Assembly: GCA_030604135.1 (NCBI GenBank)
Contig: JAUVWL010000003.1
Coordinates: forward strand, 62,001 to 126,000
Reading direction: 5' to 3'
Source: Burkholderiales bacterium
Lineage (GTDB): Bacteria > Pseudomonadota > Gammaproteobacteria > Burkholderiales > Burkholderiaceae_C
Length of the DNA stretch: 64,000 nt
Shown here: positions 16,824 through 27,885 of the stretch, piece by piece
Position numbering within the stretch: the first letter of the stretch is position 1
Layout of the letters: the number at the start of each line of letters is the position of its first letter
Program-made: the position numbers and the translations under genes
The notes under the pieces: generated by a model
Databases searched by the model: none
The model's input: the letters and a program-made list of their open reading frames with translations, nothing else
What the model was told of the DNA's origin: nothing

Positions 16824-17138
16824 ATGGCCCAGTACGACGTGTTCACCAACCCGAGCAGAAGCGCTGCAGACGGCATTCCCTACGTGGTTGTTGTGCAGAG
16901 CGATTTGCTGGACGCCTTGGCTACGCGCTTGACCATTCCGCTGGCCGTGCCTGATGAAGCGAACGAGGTGCCCAGTGCCTTGTGCCCCGTGATCGTGGTC
17001 AAAGGCAAGCGCCTGCATGCACTGGCGCACTACGCTGCACCTTTGCCTGCCAGGCTGTTGCGGCGGCCGGTGGACAACGTGGCCGTACAGGCCAGCGCGC
17101 TGGTGTCAGCCCTGGACACTGTGCTGTCTGGCATTTAG
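16824..17138 (+). CDS. ccdB: CcdB family toxin (DNA gyrase poison family)
   Basis: 104 residues, the family size (101 in F plasmid). Matches include the start QYDVFTNPS, YVVVVQSDLLDALATRLTIPL and LCPVIVVKG. The C-terminus ends SGI, where F-plasmid CcdB ends WGI; that tryptophan contributes to gyrase binding. Several chromosomal CcdB homologues also lack it, so toxicity is not excluded. It is co-transcribed with the chimeric antitoxin upstream (7-bp gap). No plasmid or mobile-element genes are nearby, so this is a chromosomal module. Confidence 0.88.
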   Translation: MAQYDVFTNPSRSAADGIPYVVVVQSDLLDALATRLTIPLAVPDEANEVPSALCPVIVVKGKRLHALAHYAAPLPARLLRRPVDNVAVQASALVSALDTVLSGI

Positions 17139-17234
17139 GCTGTTCGAGAGCCCCGTGGTTGGTGCTGTTCCCGTCCGGGGGCGCGGCCGGGGCAGCGATT
17201 TGAAATGCGGTGAGACGCGAGGATGCCCTGCCGC

Positions 17235-18518
17235 TCAGCCGTCGTTGGAGCAGGCTCCTGCTGCGCGCTGCAGCATGACATCCCGCTCGCGCTCGTTGCT
17301 GGTCAGGGCAGCGGCGCGTTCGAAGGCGGCGCGGGCTTCGGCGGGGCGACCCAGACGCTCCAGCAGGTCGCCCTGCACCGCTGGCAGCCAGGGGTAGCGC
17401 TGCAGGGCTTTCTCGGCCAGCAGGGGTTCGACGATGGCCAGGCCGGCGGCGGGTCCGTTGGCCATGCCCACGGCCACCGCGCGATTGAGTTCGACCACGG
17501 GTGACGGTGCCACGCGCGTGAGCTCGGCGTAGAGCGCGGCGATTCGTTGCCAGTCGGTCTGGCTGGCTTGGGCAGCGCGGGCGTGGCAGGCGGCGATTTC
17601 GGCTTGCAGCCGGTAGCTACCCGGAGGCTGGCCCAGGGCCTGGGCGCGGGCGAGGGCGGCCAGGCCGCGGCGGATGAGCAGGCGGTCCCAGCGGGCGCGG
17701 TTCTGGTCGGCCAGCAGCACGGGCTGGCCGCTGGGGTCGGTGCGGGCGTCGGTGCGCGAGGCCTGGATTTCCATCAGAGCGACCAGGCCGTGCACCTCGG
17801 CTTCGTGGGGTGCCAGCTCGGCCAGCATGCGGCCCATTCGCAGGGCTTCATCGCAAAGGGCGGGGCGCATCCAGTCGCTGCCTTGGGTGGCGGTGTAGCC
17901 CTCGTTGAAGATGAGGTAGATCACTTCCAGCACCGAGCCCAGGCGACGGGCCAGTTGGTCGCCTTGGGGCACCTCGAACGGCACCTGGGCCTCGGCCAGG
18001 GTGCGTTTGGCGCGCACGATGCGTTGGGCCACAGTGGGTTCGGGCACCAGGTGGGCACGCGCGATCTCGGCGGTGGACAGGCCACCCAGCAGCTTGAGGG
18101 TGAGTGCCACGCGCGCCTCGGCGCCCAGCACCGGGTGGCAGGCGGTGAAGATCAGGCGCAGCAGATCGTCACCGATGGCGGCCTGCTCGCGCTGGCGGTC
18201 GAGTTCGTCGCTGAAGTCGGGCACGACGTGGGCCTGCAGGGCTTCGATGTCGGCGGCGATGTCCTCGTGCCGGGCGCTGGCCATCTGGCGGTGGCGCAGG
18301 TGGTCGAGCGCGCGGTTGAGTGCGGTGGTCATGAGCCAGGCCGCGGGTCGCTCGGGCAGGCCGTCCAGCGGCCAGCGTTCCAGTGCGGCCACCAGCGCGT
18401 CCTGCGCCAGTTCTTCGGCCACGCCAATGTCGCGCACACGGCGCGCCACAGCCGCCACGATGCGGGCCGATTCGATGCGCCAGACGGCGGCGATGGTGTC
18501 GTGGACGGCGGAGTGCAC
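17235..18518 (-). CDS. ECF42-type RNA polymerase sigma factor (DUF6596, TPR-like extension)
   Basis: 427 residues. Sigma region 2 (about 10-80, with ELAQDALVAALERWP and AWLMTTALNRALDHLR) and region 4 (about 130-185, LKLLGGLSTAEIARAHLVPEPTVAQRIVRAKR in pieces) are followed by a long C-terminal TPR-like domain (DUF6596) with YLIFNEGYTA. This architecture defines the ECF42 group, which lacks a classical anti-sigma factor and is encoded with DGPF/YciI proteins. Two such proteins lie upstream in the same gene array. The GTG start at 18518 follows the VOC gene stop by 9 bases. It is last in a minus-strand operon. Confidence 0.9.
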   Translation of the reverse strand: MHSAVHDTIAAVWRIESARIVAAVARRVRDIGVAEELAQDALVAALERWPLDGLPERPAAWLMTTALNRALDHLRHRQMASARHEDIAADIEALQAHVVPDFSDELDRQREQAAIGDDLLRLIFTACHPVLGAEARVALTLKLLGGLSTAEIARAHLVPEPTVAQRIVRAKRTLAEAQVPFEVPQGDQLARRLGSVLEVIYLIFNEGYTATQGSDWMRPALCDEALRMGRMLAELAPHEAEVHGLVALMEIQASRTDARTDPSGQPVLLADQNRARWDRLLIRRGLAALARAQALGQPPGSYRLQAEIAACHARAAQASQTDWQRIAALYAELTRVAPSPVVELNRAVAVGMANGPAAGLAIVEPLLAEKALQRYPWLPAVQGDLLERLGRPAEARAAFERAAALTSNERERDVMLQRAAGACSNDG

Positions 18519-18527
18519 CAGAGCAGG

Positions 18528-18938
18528 TTACATCTGTTCGGGTGCGGCGGCTTCGTCCATCCAGAACACCTCCCACTGGTGGCCGTCCAGGTCGGCGAAG
18601 CCGTGCTGGTACATGAAGCCGTAGTCCTTGGGCTCGACCGGTGTGGTGGCGCCGGCGGCCACAGCTTTGCGGATGACCTTTTCCACTTCGGCGCGGCTGT
18701 CGACCGACAGGGCAATCAGCACCTCGGTGCTCTGGTGAGCATTGCTGACGGGCTTCTTGACGAAGCCCTGAAAAAAGGACTCGACCAGCAGCATGGCGTA
18801 GAAGTTCTCACCAATCTCCAGGCAGGCACCCTGTTCGTTGGTGAAGCGGGGGTTGAAGCTCAGGCCCAGCGACTTGAAGAAGGCCTGCGAACGGGCCATG
18901 TCCTGGATGGGCAGGTTGACAAAGATCTGGCGGAACAT
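18528..18938 (-). CDS. VOC family protein (glyoxalase/dioxygenase superfamily)
   Basis: 136 residues. The vicinal oxygen chelate fold is indicated by MFRQIFVNLPIQDMARSQAFFKSLGLSFNP, by FADLDGHQWEVFWMD at the end and by GENFYAMLLVE in the middle. This is the PhnB/extradiol-like subtype with the metal-site glutamate in WEVFW. Substrate unknown. It sits between the YciI gene (17-bp gap) and the ECF42 sigma factor gene (9-bp gap), so it belongs to that operon. Confidence 0.85.
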   Translation of the reverse strand: MFRQIFVNLPIQDMARSQAFFKSLGLSFNPRFTNEQGACLEIGENFYAMLLVESFFQGFVKKPVSNAHQSTEVLIALSVDSRAEVEKVIRKAVAAGATTPVEPKDYGFMYQHGFADLDGHQWEVFWMDEAAAPEQM

Positions 18939-18955
18939 GTGGGGCCTCTTCGGGT

Positions 18956-19381
18956 TCAGGTTTTGGGCGGGGTCTGTTCGATGGACTTCATGCGGTCCAG
19001 CGCTTCGCTGGGCGCAAAGTCGTCCAGCTCGTAGAGCTGGCGCACCTCGACGATGGCGTCGGCGCCTTCGCGCACCGGGTTCGGAAAGCGGCGGCTCCAC
19101 TCCAGGGCCTCTTCGCGGTTGCGCACCTGGATCAGGGTGTAGCCGGCGATGAGTTCCTTGGCTTCGGCAAAGGGTCCGTCAACCACGCGGCGGCCGTCGG
19201 CGCCGTAGTGGATGCGCCAGCCGGTTCGGCTGGGTCTGAGTCCGCTGCCATCGAGCAGCACGCCGGCCCGGGCCAGTTCCTCGTGGTAGGTGGCCATGGC
19301 GGCCATGACCTGTGGGTCGGGATCGGGCTGGACTTCGGCCTCGAACTCGGGGCAGCTTTTGACGATGATCATGAATCGCAT
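18956..19381 (-). CDS. YciI family (DGPF domain) protein
   Basis: 141 residues with the family-defining VDGPFAEAKELIAGYTLIQV. The N-terminus is MRFMIIVKSCPEFEAE, followed by a helix with MAAMATYHEEL. DGPF proteins are ferredoxin-like dimers; in ECF42 loci they are the characteristic partner genes of the sigma factor and likely part of its regulon or control. It lies 17 bp from each neighbouring VOC gene on the same strand. Confidence 0.87.
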   Translation of the reverse strand: MRFMIIVKSCPEFEAEVQPDPDPQVMAAMATYHEELARAGVLLDGSGLRPSRTGWRIHYGADGRRVVDGPFAEAKELIAGYTLIQVRNREEALEWSRRFPNPVREGADAIVEVRQLYELDDFAPSEALDRMKSIEQTPPKT

Positions 19382-19397
19382 GGCGGGGTCCTTTGGG

Positions 19398-19835
19398 TCA
19401 GGCCGGGCAGTCGGTGCCGGGCATCGAGGGTTGCAGCATGCTGTTGCCATTGCCCTCGGTGTCCTGAAAGGCGACGTACTCACCGATACCGGGAATGGTC
19501 ATGGGCTCGCCGAACACCTGGCCGCCGGCCTCGCGCACGCGCTGCATGGCGGACTGGATGTCGTCGACGGCAATCACCACCGACGGGTGCTGAATGGGGG
19601 CCGCAGCGTCGTGTGGGTACAAACCGCCGTTGATGGAGCCCAGCGCGGCCTCGGGCGGGCAGGGCGGCCGTGCACCGGGCGGGGCGGTGTTGACCAGCAG
19701 GTACTCCCCCATCTCTGGACCGAGAAACTGGTGGGTCCAGCCGAAGGCGGCGGCATAGAAGCGGGCCGCGCGCTCGCGGTCCTTGTAGGGCATTTCGAAG
19801 TGCACGACGGGGCACATGCTAACGGTGGTGTTCAT
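19398..19835 (-). CDS. VOC family protein (second copy in ECF42 cluster)
   Basis: 145 residues. The N-terminus PVVHFEMPYKDRERAARFYAAAFGWTHQ and the end EYVAFQDTEGNGNSMLQP are typical of the glyoxalase-like VOC subgroup found with SRPBCC and YciI genes. This copy resembles bleomycin-resistance-like YdcJ-type proteins and is clearly different from the VOC protein at 18528-18938. It starts 13 bp after the SRPBCC stop. Substrate unknown. Confidence 0.85.
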   Translation of the reverse strand: MNTTVSMCPVVHFEMPYKDRERAARFYAAAFGWTHQFLGPEMGEYLLVNTAPPGARPPCPPEAALGSINGGLYPHDAAAPIQHPSVVIAVDDIQSAMQRVREAGGQVFGEPMTIPGIGEYVAFQDTEGNGNSMLQPSMPGTDCPA

Positions 19836-19848
19836 GGTGGGTTTCTCC

Positions 19849-20295
19849 TCAGGCCTGGGACTCGCACAACCGCTTCAGACGGTCCAGCGCCTTGGGCCAG
19901 GTGTCCGTCATGTAGCTTTCGTAGTCGCCGAACAGGTCCAGGGCGACACGCACGCGTGTGCCGCCGGCTTCGTCGGTGAAGCTGTAGTTCTCGTAGCAGG
20001 GCGCCCAGGCGCGGACCGCCTCGCTGGAGGTGTCTTCGACGCCGTCGCGGATGAAACCCAGGTGCCGGATGGACACGTATTGAGCCGGGCGGTGCTCGGC
20101 GATCTCCGACACCATGCCGCCGGCCCCGGTGGGGTCCAGAAAACGGATCTGCGCGCCCGTGTCCCACGAGCCTTGGTAGGTGGAGCCGGCGCAGAAGGCC
20201 GAGGTCCAGTCTTCGTAGCCTGGGGAATACAGCATCAGGCGCCAGACCTGCTCGCGCGGGGCCTGGATGTGGATGTCGAAATGCAGGGTGTGCAT
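19849..20295 (-). CDS. SRPBCC family protein (START/AHSA1-like)
   Basis: 148 residues of the helix-grip fold. Characteristic segments are FDIHIQAPREQVWRLMLYSPGYEDWTSAF at the N-terminus, GSWDTGAQIRFLDP in the middle and DLFGDYESYMTDTWPKALDRLKRLCE at the C-terminus. AHSA1-like proteins of this size often accompany VOC and YciI genes in ECF42 loci. AGGAG precedes the ATG at 20295. Presumed small-molecule binding; ligand unknown. Confidence 0.85.
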   Translation of the reverse strand: MHTLHFDIHIQAPREQVWRLMLYSPGYEDWTSAFCAGSTYQGSWDTGAQIRFLDPTGAGGMVSEIAEHRPAQYVSIRHLGFIRDGVEDTSSEAVRAWAPCYENYSFTDEAGGTRVRVALDLFGDYESYMTDTWPKALDRLKRLCESQA

Positions 20296-20371
20296 GGGCT
20301 CTCCTGGTTGTGTTTCATGTCCACGACGAAACAACCAGACCCTTTTCGACACCAGGGACTCAGTGAAAACC

Positions 20372-20740
20372 CTAGGCGGCGACGCTGTCGTCGTAGCAGG
20401 GCGCCAGCGCCCGCACTTCCACGGTGCACCACCGGGCCGCCGGGCAGGCGTGGGCCCAGGCCAGGGCCTCTTCGCGGGTGACGTTCTGAAGCAGGAAGAA
20501 GCCGCCGATCATTTCCTTGGCTTCGGCAAAGGGGCCGTCGAGCACCTGGGGCTGGCCATTGGCGTGGCTGACCCGTACGGCACTGTTCAGCGAGGCCAGT
20601 GACTCGACCGCCTTGAGTTGACCTTTGGCGGCGATGGCCTGGCCGAAACGCTGCATGGCCGCATAGGCCTCGCGCCCTTCCGCCTCGGTGCGGGTGGCGC
20701 GCTGGCCCGGAGGCTCGATGATGAGGAGCATGTAGGACAT
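20372..20740 (-). CDS. YciI family (DGPF domain) protein, first gene of the ECF42 array
   Basis: 122 residues with VLDGPFAEAKEMIGGFFLLQ, the DGPF signature. The N-terminus MSYMLLIIEPPGQRA and the central AYAAMQRFGQAIAAKG are typical. It lies 76 bp upstream of the SRPBCC gene on the same strand, so it may be transcribed with the ECF42 operon or from the same sigma-controlled promoter. The second DGPF copy lies at 18956-19381. Just upstream is the double palindromic repeat at 20799-20880. Confidence 0.86.
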   Translation of the reverse strand: MSYMLLIIEPPGQRATRTEAEGREAYAAMQRFGQAIAAKGQLKAVESLASLNSAVRVSHANGQPQVLDGPFAEAKEMIGGFFLLQNVTREEALAWAHACPAARWCTVEVRALAPCYDDSVAA

Positions 20741-20798
20741 GGGGCGGTCGGTTTTTGTACGGGTGACCATGCTACTGCGATTGGGCGTTGAGGTTGCG

Positions 20799-20880
20799 TG
20801 GATCCCCGCCTTCGCGGGGATGACGGGGACCGCATGGGGCTTCATGGGTAGCCGTCACCCCCGCGCAAGCGGGGGTCCAA
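20799..20880. repeat. Double palindromic interspersed repeat (REP/BIME-like)
   Basis: Two hairpin units in inverted orientation. Unit 1 (20799-20826) has the stem GATCCCCGC-CTT-CGCGGGGAT followed by GACGG. Unit 2 (about 20853-20880) begins CGTCACCCCCGC and has the stem CCCCCGC-GCAA-GCGGGGG. Unit 2 is nearly the reverse complement of unit 1 (TGGA-CCCCGC-GCGGGG-TGACGG pattern). This bipartite form is typical of intergenic repeats spread through betaproteobacterial genomes. It lies between the YciI gene and acnA. Confidence 0.7.
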
Positions 20881-20988
20881 GCTGGCTTGCGCGTGTCCAC
20901 ACCTTGTCCCGCTTTAACCCCACCCGCCCCTCGGACAAAGGAGCGTGTCCAGAATGGATTGGGACCCTCTCAGCCGCCGGAACCTGAC

Positions 20989-23715
<2,727 letters not shown>

Positions 23716-23779
23716 GCCGGCGGCCGCATCGCGGCATCATTGATGACACAGCGCCCCGGCAGGCGCGACAGGAGCCGTG

Positions 23780-24727
23780 ATGCGAAAACCTGTTGTCTAC
23801 AGCGGCAAGGCCCGAGTCTCCGGGTCGGCCGTGCCAAGCTCACCGGCTTCGGTGGTGTCTCCAGCCCTGCTGAACGCGCCTGTGGCTGCGCAGACTGTCG
23901 AAATGGCCAGCCCACCACCCCGATGGCGCCAGGGGGTGGCCCGGGCTGCAGTGGACCCGCGTGTGATGTGGTCGATGATGGGGCTGCTGGCGCTGGCCCT
24001 GCTGGCCACCCAGTGGTTGGGTGCATCGGCGCCGTCTCGCGAGCTGACTCAGAAGGACATCGACGCGGCGGTGCTGCGCACGTTGACCACCCAGGTGATG
24101 CCATCGCCGGCGGCCAAGGCGGCAGAGACGGTGCGCCCCTCGGTGGTGCGCGTCATGTCCTACGGGCGTGACGAAGAAGGCAAGGAGGTCGAGCAGGGTG
24201 TGGGTACCGGCGTGGTGATCGTTGATGAAGGCATCATTCTGACCAACCTGCACGTGGTGCAAGGCTCGCGCAGCCTGAAGGTGGCTTTTTTTGACGGTTC
24301 CGAGTCAGTGGCCACGGTGACCGGGGCTCAGCCTGAGAACGACTTGGCGGTGCTTCAGGCCCACACCATTCCTGACGATCTGGTCGCCGCCACCATGCGC
24401 TCGACGAACGACCTGGTGCCGGGCGATCAGGTCGTGGCCATTGGATTTCCGTTCGGCATCGGGCCTTCGACGTCAGCGGGCGTGATTTCAGGTCTCGGTC
24501 GCTCGTTCCGCTCGCCCGAGGGCGAGCAGGAAATCACCAACCTGATCCAGTTCGACGCGGCGGCCAACCCGGGCAACTCGGGTGGACCTCTGGTGACCAT
24601 GGACGGTGAGGTGGTCGGCATCGTCACCGGCATCCTCAACCCCACCAACCACCGCACCTTTGTCGGCATCGGTTTTGCTGTGCCCATCGAGAGTGCCGCA
24701 TCGGCTGCCGGACTGCCGCCTTTCTGA
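23780..24727 (+). CDS. Membrane-anchored S1C (trypsin-like) serine protease without PDZ domain
   Basis: 315 residues. A proline- and alanine-rich N-terminal cytoplasmic stretch (about 1-60) precedes one membrane helix (about 63-82). A periplasmic trypsin-like domain follows with a full triad: His in TNLHVV, Asp in ENDLAVL, Ser in NPGNSGGPLV. It ends shortly after the protease fold, so no PDZ domain is present, unlike DegP/DegS. The ribosome site CAGGAG fits the ATG at 23780 (a GTG one codon earlier is possible). It lies just upstream of the MoxR-DUF58-VWA operon (42-bp gap) and may be co-expressed. Confidence 0.85.
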   Translation: MRKPVVYSGKARVSGSAVPSSPASVVSPALLNAPVAAQTVEMASPPPRWRQGVARAAVDPRVMWSMMGLLALALLATQWLGASAPSRELTQKDIDAAVLRTLTTQVMPSPAAKAAETVRPSVVRVMSYGRDEEGKEVEQGVGTGVVIVDEGIILTNLHVVQGSRSLKVAFFDGSESVATVTGAQPENDLAVLQAHTIPDDLVAATMRSTNDLVPGDQVVAIGFPFGIGPSTSAGVISGLGRSFRSPEGEQEITNLIQFDAAANPGNSGGPLVTMDGEVVGIVTGILNPTNHRTFVGIGFAVPIESAASAAGLPPF

Positions 24728-24769
24728 TTCTGCGCCCAATACTTTTGTCCTTCACCCACAGGAGTCTGC

Positions 24770-25771
24770 ATGGAACCCAACAAAGCCGCCGACACAGCCC
24801 AGCTGATGGAGCAGATCCTGTACGAGGTCAAACGCGTGGTGGTCGGTCAGGACCGCTTCCTGGAGCGCGTGATGGTGGCGCTGCTGGCGCAGGGGCACCT
24901 GCTGGTCGAGGGTGTGCCCGGGTTGGCCAAGACGCTGACGGTCAAGACCTTGTCCAATGTGGTGCAGGGTCGCTTCAAGCGCATCCAGTTCACGCCCGAC
25001 CTGGTGCCGGCCGACCTGATCGGCACCCGCATCTACAACCAGAAGACCGGGGACTTCTCGACCTCGCTGGGGCCGGTGTTTGCCAACCTGCTGTTGGCCG
25101 ACGAGATCAACCGCGCGCCGGCCAAGGTGCAGAGCGCGCTGCTGGAGGTCATGCAGGAGCGCCAGGTGACGATTGCCGGCGAGACCCACAAAGTGCCCGA
25201 CCCTTTCCTGGTCATGGCGACCCAGAACCCGATCGAGACCGAGGGCACCTACCCGCTGCCCGAGGCGCAGGTCGACCGCTTCATGATGAAGGTCATGGTT
25301 GACTACCCGAGCGACGAGGAAGAGTACGTCATTGTCGAGCGCGTCACCGGGCCGGCGGTGCAGGTCAACGCGGTGGCCACCACGGAGCAGCTGTCGCAAC
25401 TGCAGGCGCTGTGCCGGCAGGTGTATGTGGACCCGTCGCTGGTGCAGTACGCGGTCAAGCTGGTCTCGGCCACGCGCCAGCCCGAGCAGCACGGCCTGAA
25501 GGACATGAACCGGCTCATCACCTACGGCGCCAGCCCGCGCGCCACCATCGGCCTGGTCGAAGGGGCTCGTGCCCTGGCCATGCTGCGCGGCCGCAGCTAC
25601 GCCCTGCCCGAAGACATGGTTGACCTGGTGCCCGACGTGCTGCGCCACCGGGTGGTGCTGTCCTACGAAGGGCTCTCGGAAGGCTTGAGCTCCGAGACAC
25701 TGATCGAGCGCATCATGAAGCACCTGCCGGTGCCGGCCAAACCGCTGGAGCCCGAGCGCCGGGCCGCCTGA
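24770..25771 (+). CDS. MoxR family AAA+ ATPase
   Basis: 333 residues. AAA+ core with Walker A GVPGLAKT, Walker B LLLADEINR, sensor 1 ATQNP and the MoxR family stretch RIQFTPDLVPADLIGT. MoxR ATPases act as chaperones for assembly or activation of metal- or VWA-containing complexes. The gene is directly followed by DUF58 (2-bp gap) and VWA genes, the classic MoxR-Bat arrangement, so all three likely act in one envelope-linked complex. The ribosome site before 24770 is CAGGAG. Confidence 0.93.
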   Translation: MEPNKAADTAQLMEQILYEVKRVVVGQDRFLERVMVALLAQGHLLVEGVPGLAKTLTVKTLSNVVQGRFKRIQFTPDLVPADLIGTRIYNQKTGDFSTSLGPVFANLLLADEINRAPAKVQSALLEVMQERQVTIAGETHKVPDPFLVMATQNPIETEGTYPLPEAQVDRFMMKVMVDYPSDEEEYVIVERVTGPAVQVNAVATTEQLSQLQALCRQVYVDPSLVQYAVKLVSATRQPEQHGLKDMNRLITYGASPRATIGLVEGARALAMLRGRSYALPEDMVDLVPDVLRHRVVLSYEGLSEGLSSETLIERIMKHLPVPAKPLEPERRAA

Positions 25772-25773
25772 GC

Positions 25774-26796
25774 ATGCTCAGCCTGTTCAAGAGCCGCAAC
25801 CCCAAACCGGCCCCGGTGACCCCGATGGTGGGCCCGGCCGGCGAGGCCGATGCCATGCTGCGCCGGCTGGAATGGACCACCCTGCGCCGCCTGGACGGCC
25901 TGCTGCAGGGCGACTACCGCACCCTGATGCGGGGCACCGGTCTGGACCTGGCCGACCTGCGCGAGTACCAGCTGCACGACGACGTGCGCCACATCGACTG
26001 GAACGTGACCGCGCGCATGCAGCAGCCCCATGTGCGGGTGTTCACCGAAGACCGCGAAATGGCGGCCTGGTTCCTGCTCGACCTGAGCCCGTCGGTGGAC
26101 TTCGGCTCGGGCCAGCAGCGCAAGAGCGAGGTGCTGCTGCAGTTTGTGGCGGTGCTGGCGCGCCTGATCGGTCGCCACGGCAACCGGGTGGGCGGCCTGC
26201 TCTATGGGGCGCCGGGTCTGCAGCGCGCCCACAGCATGCTGCCGGCGCGCGGCGGTCGCAACCAGGTGCTGCGTCTGATGCAGATGATCAGACGCGCCAG
26301 TCCATCGGGCGCGGCGCAGACGGCGCAGAACAGCGGCCCGACCCGGCTGGACGAGTTGCTGCGCTCGGCCCTGTTGTCGGTGCGCCAGCGCAGCACGGTG
26401 TTCGTGGTGTCGGACTTCATCAGCGAGCCGGGCTGGGAGAAGCCGCTGGGCGAACTGGCGCGGCGCCACGATGTCGTGGCGGTGCGTCTGCTCGACCCGC
26501 TGGAGCTGGAATTGCCCGACCTGGGCCTGGTGCCGGTGCGCGACGCCGAGACGGGGGAGCAGATCATGGTTGATACCCACGACCCCGCTTTCAGGCAGCG
26601 CTTTGCCCGCATCGCGGCCCAGCGAGAGGCGCAACTGCGCGAATCGCTGGCGCAGGCCGGAGTGGACACGCTGGAGCTGTCCACCGACGACGACCTGGCC
26701 GATGCCCTGTGGCGCTTTGTCGGCTTGCGCAAGCAAAGGCAGACCGGTCGGCCCCTGGCCGGAGCCGGGCTGCCCGTTCAAGGAGTGAAGGCATGA
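25774..26796 (+). CDS. DUF58 domain protein (MoxR-associated)
   Basis: 340 residues. The DUF58 signature is clear: GTGLDLADLREYQLHDDVRHIDWNV in pieces, then RVFTEDREMAAWFLLDLSPSVDFGS, which is a degenerate VWA-like strand with a partial MIDAS (DLSPS). No membrane helices. It is joined to moxR by a 2-bp gap and overlaps the VWA gene (ATGA), so translation is coupled. DUF58 proteins bridge MoxR ATPases and VWA membrane proteins; the client here is unknown. Confidence 0.9.
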   Translation: MLSLFKSRNPKPAPVTPMVGPAGEADAMLRRLEWTTLRRLDGLLQGDYRTLMRGTGLDLADLREYQLHDDVRHIDWNVTARMQQPHVRVFTEDREMAAWFLLDLSPSVDFGSGQQRKSEVLLQFVAVLARLIGRHGNRVGGLLYGAPGLQRAHSMLPARGGRNQVLRLMQMIRRASPSGAAQTAQNSGPTRLDELLRSALLSVRQRSTVFVVSDFISEPGWEKPLGELARRHDVVAVRLLDPLELELPDLGLVPVRDAETGEQIMVDTHDPAFRQRFARIAAQREAQLRESLAQAGVDTLELSTDDDLADALWRFVGLRKQRQTGRPLAGAGLPVQGVKA

Positions 26797-27857
26797 CACT
26801 GCCGCTGAATTTCCTTTGGCCCCAGTTCCTGTGGCTGCTGTTGCTGGTCCCGCTGGTGGTGCTGGGCTACTGGGCCATCCAGCGCCGCAAAAGCCGGCTG
26901 GCCCTGCGCTTTGCCAGCCTGTCCATTGTCAAGGAGGCCATGGGCAAGGGCCCGGGCTGGCGGCGCCATGTGCCGCCGGTGCTGATGTTGCTGGCCTTCA
27001 CCGCCATGCTGCTGGCTGCGGCCCGGCCCATGGCGGTGGTGATGCTGCCCTCGCAGCAGCAGACCATCATCCTGGCCATGGACGTTTCGGGCAGCATGCG
27101 CGCCACCGACGTGGAGCCCAACCGCCTGGTGGCCTCGCAGAATGCGGCCAAGGCCTTCATTGCCGAGCTGCCGCGCCACGTGAAAGTGGGCATTGTGGCT
27201 TTTGCCGGCACGGCGCAGGTCGTGCAGTCGCCCACCACCAACCGCGAAGACCTGGTCGCTGCCATCGACAAGTTCCAGTTGCAGCGGGCCACGGCCATTG
27301 GCAGCGCCATCGTGGTGGCACTGGCCGAGCTGTTCCCCGGGCAAGGCATCGACCTGGCGGCCATGACCTACGGGCGCCACAACGACATGTTCTCGCCCCA
27401 GGGGCGGCCCATCGATGTGCCGCGCGACCCGCCCAAGGCCTTTGTGCCGGTCGAGCCGGGCTCGTATGGTTCGGCGGCCATCATCCTGTTGTCGGACGGG
27501 CAGCGCACCACCGGTGTGGCCCTGGATGAAGCCGCGCAGATGGCAGCAGAGCGCGGCGTTCGGGTCTACACCGTGGGCGTGGGTACGGTCGAGGGCGAGA
27601 TCATCGGCTTCGAGGGCTGGTCGATGCGGGTGCGGCTGGACGAAGACGGACTCAAGGGCATCGCGGCCACCACCCTGGGTGAGTACTACTACGCGGGCAC
27701 AGCCGACACCCTGAAGAAGGTGTACGAGTCCCTGAGCACGCGGCTGACGGTGGAGAAGAAGGAAACCGAGATCTCTGCCCTCTTGGCCCTGCTGGCTTCG
27801 TTGCTGACCATGCTGGCCGCCGGTCTGTCGATGTGGTGGTTCAACCGGGTGCTGTGA
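26793..27857 (+). CDS. VWA domain membrane protein (BatA-like)
   Basis: 354 residues. N-terminal helices (about 10-27 and 61-80) are followed by a VWA domain (about 92-280) with the MIDAS motif DVSGSMRATD and a Thr-containing AIGSA loop, then a C-terminal membrane helix (about 330-350). The N-terminal FLWPQFLWLLLLVPL and RFASLS are typical of BatA/aerotolerance-type proteins. The ATG at 26793 overlaps the DUF58 stop and has AAGGAG upstream. No BatB or BatC gene follows, so this is the minimal three-gene version. Confidence 0.9.
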   Translation: MTLPLNFLWPQFLWLLLLVPLVVLGYWAIQRRKSRLALRFASLSIVKEAMGKGPGWRRHVPPVLMLLAFTAMLLAAARPMAVVMLPSQQQTIILAMDVSGSMRATDVEPNRLVASQNAAKAFIAELPRHVKVGIVAFAGTAQVVQSPTTNREDLVAAIDKFQLQRATAIGSAIVVALAELFPGQGIDLAAMTYGRHNDMFSPQGRPIDVPRDPPKAFVPVEPGSYGSAAIILLSDGQRTTGVALDEAAQMAAERGVRVYTVGVGTVEGEIIGFEGWSMRVRLDEDGLKGIAATTLGEYYYAGTADTLKKVYESLSTRLTVEKKETEISALLALLASLLTMLAAGLSMWWFNRVL

Positions 27858-27885
27858 TGCGCGCATAGCCCGAACTGGTTTGGTC

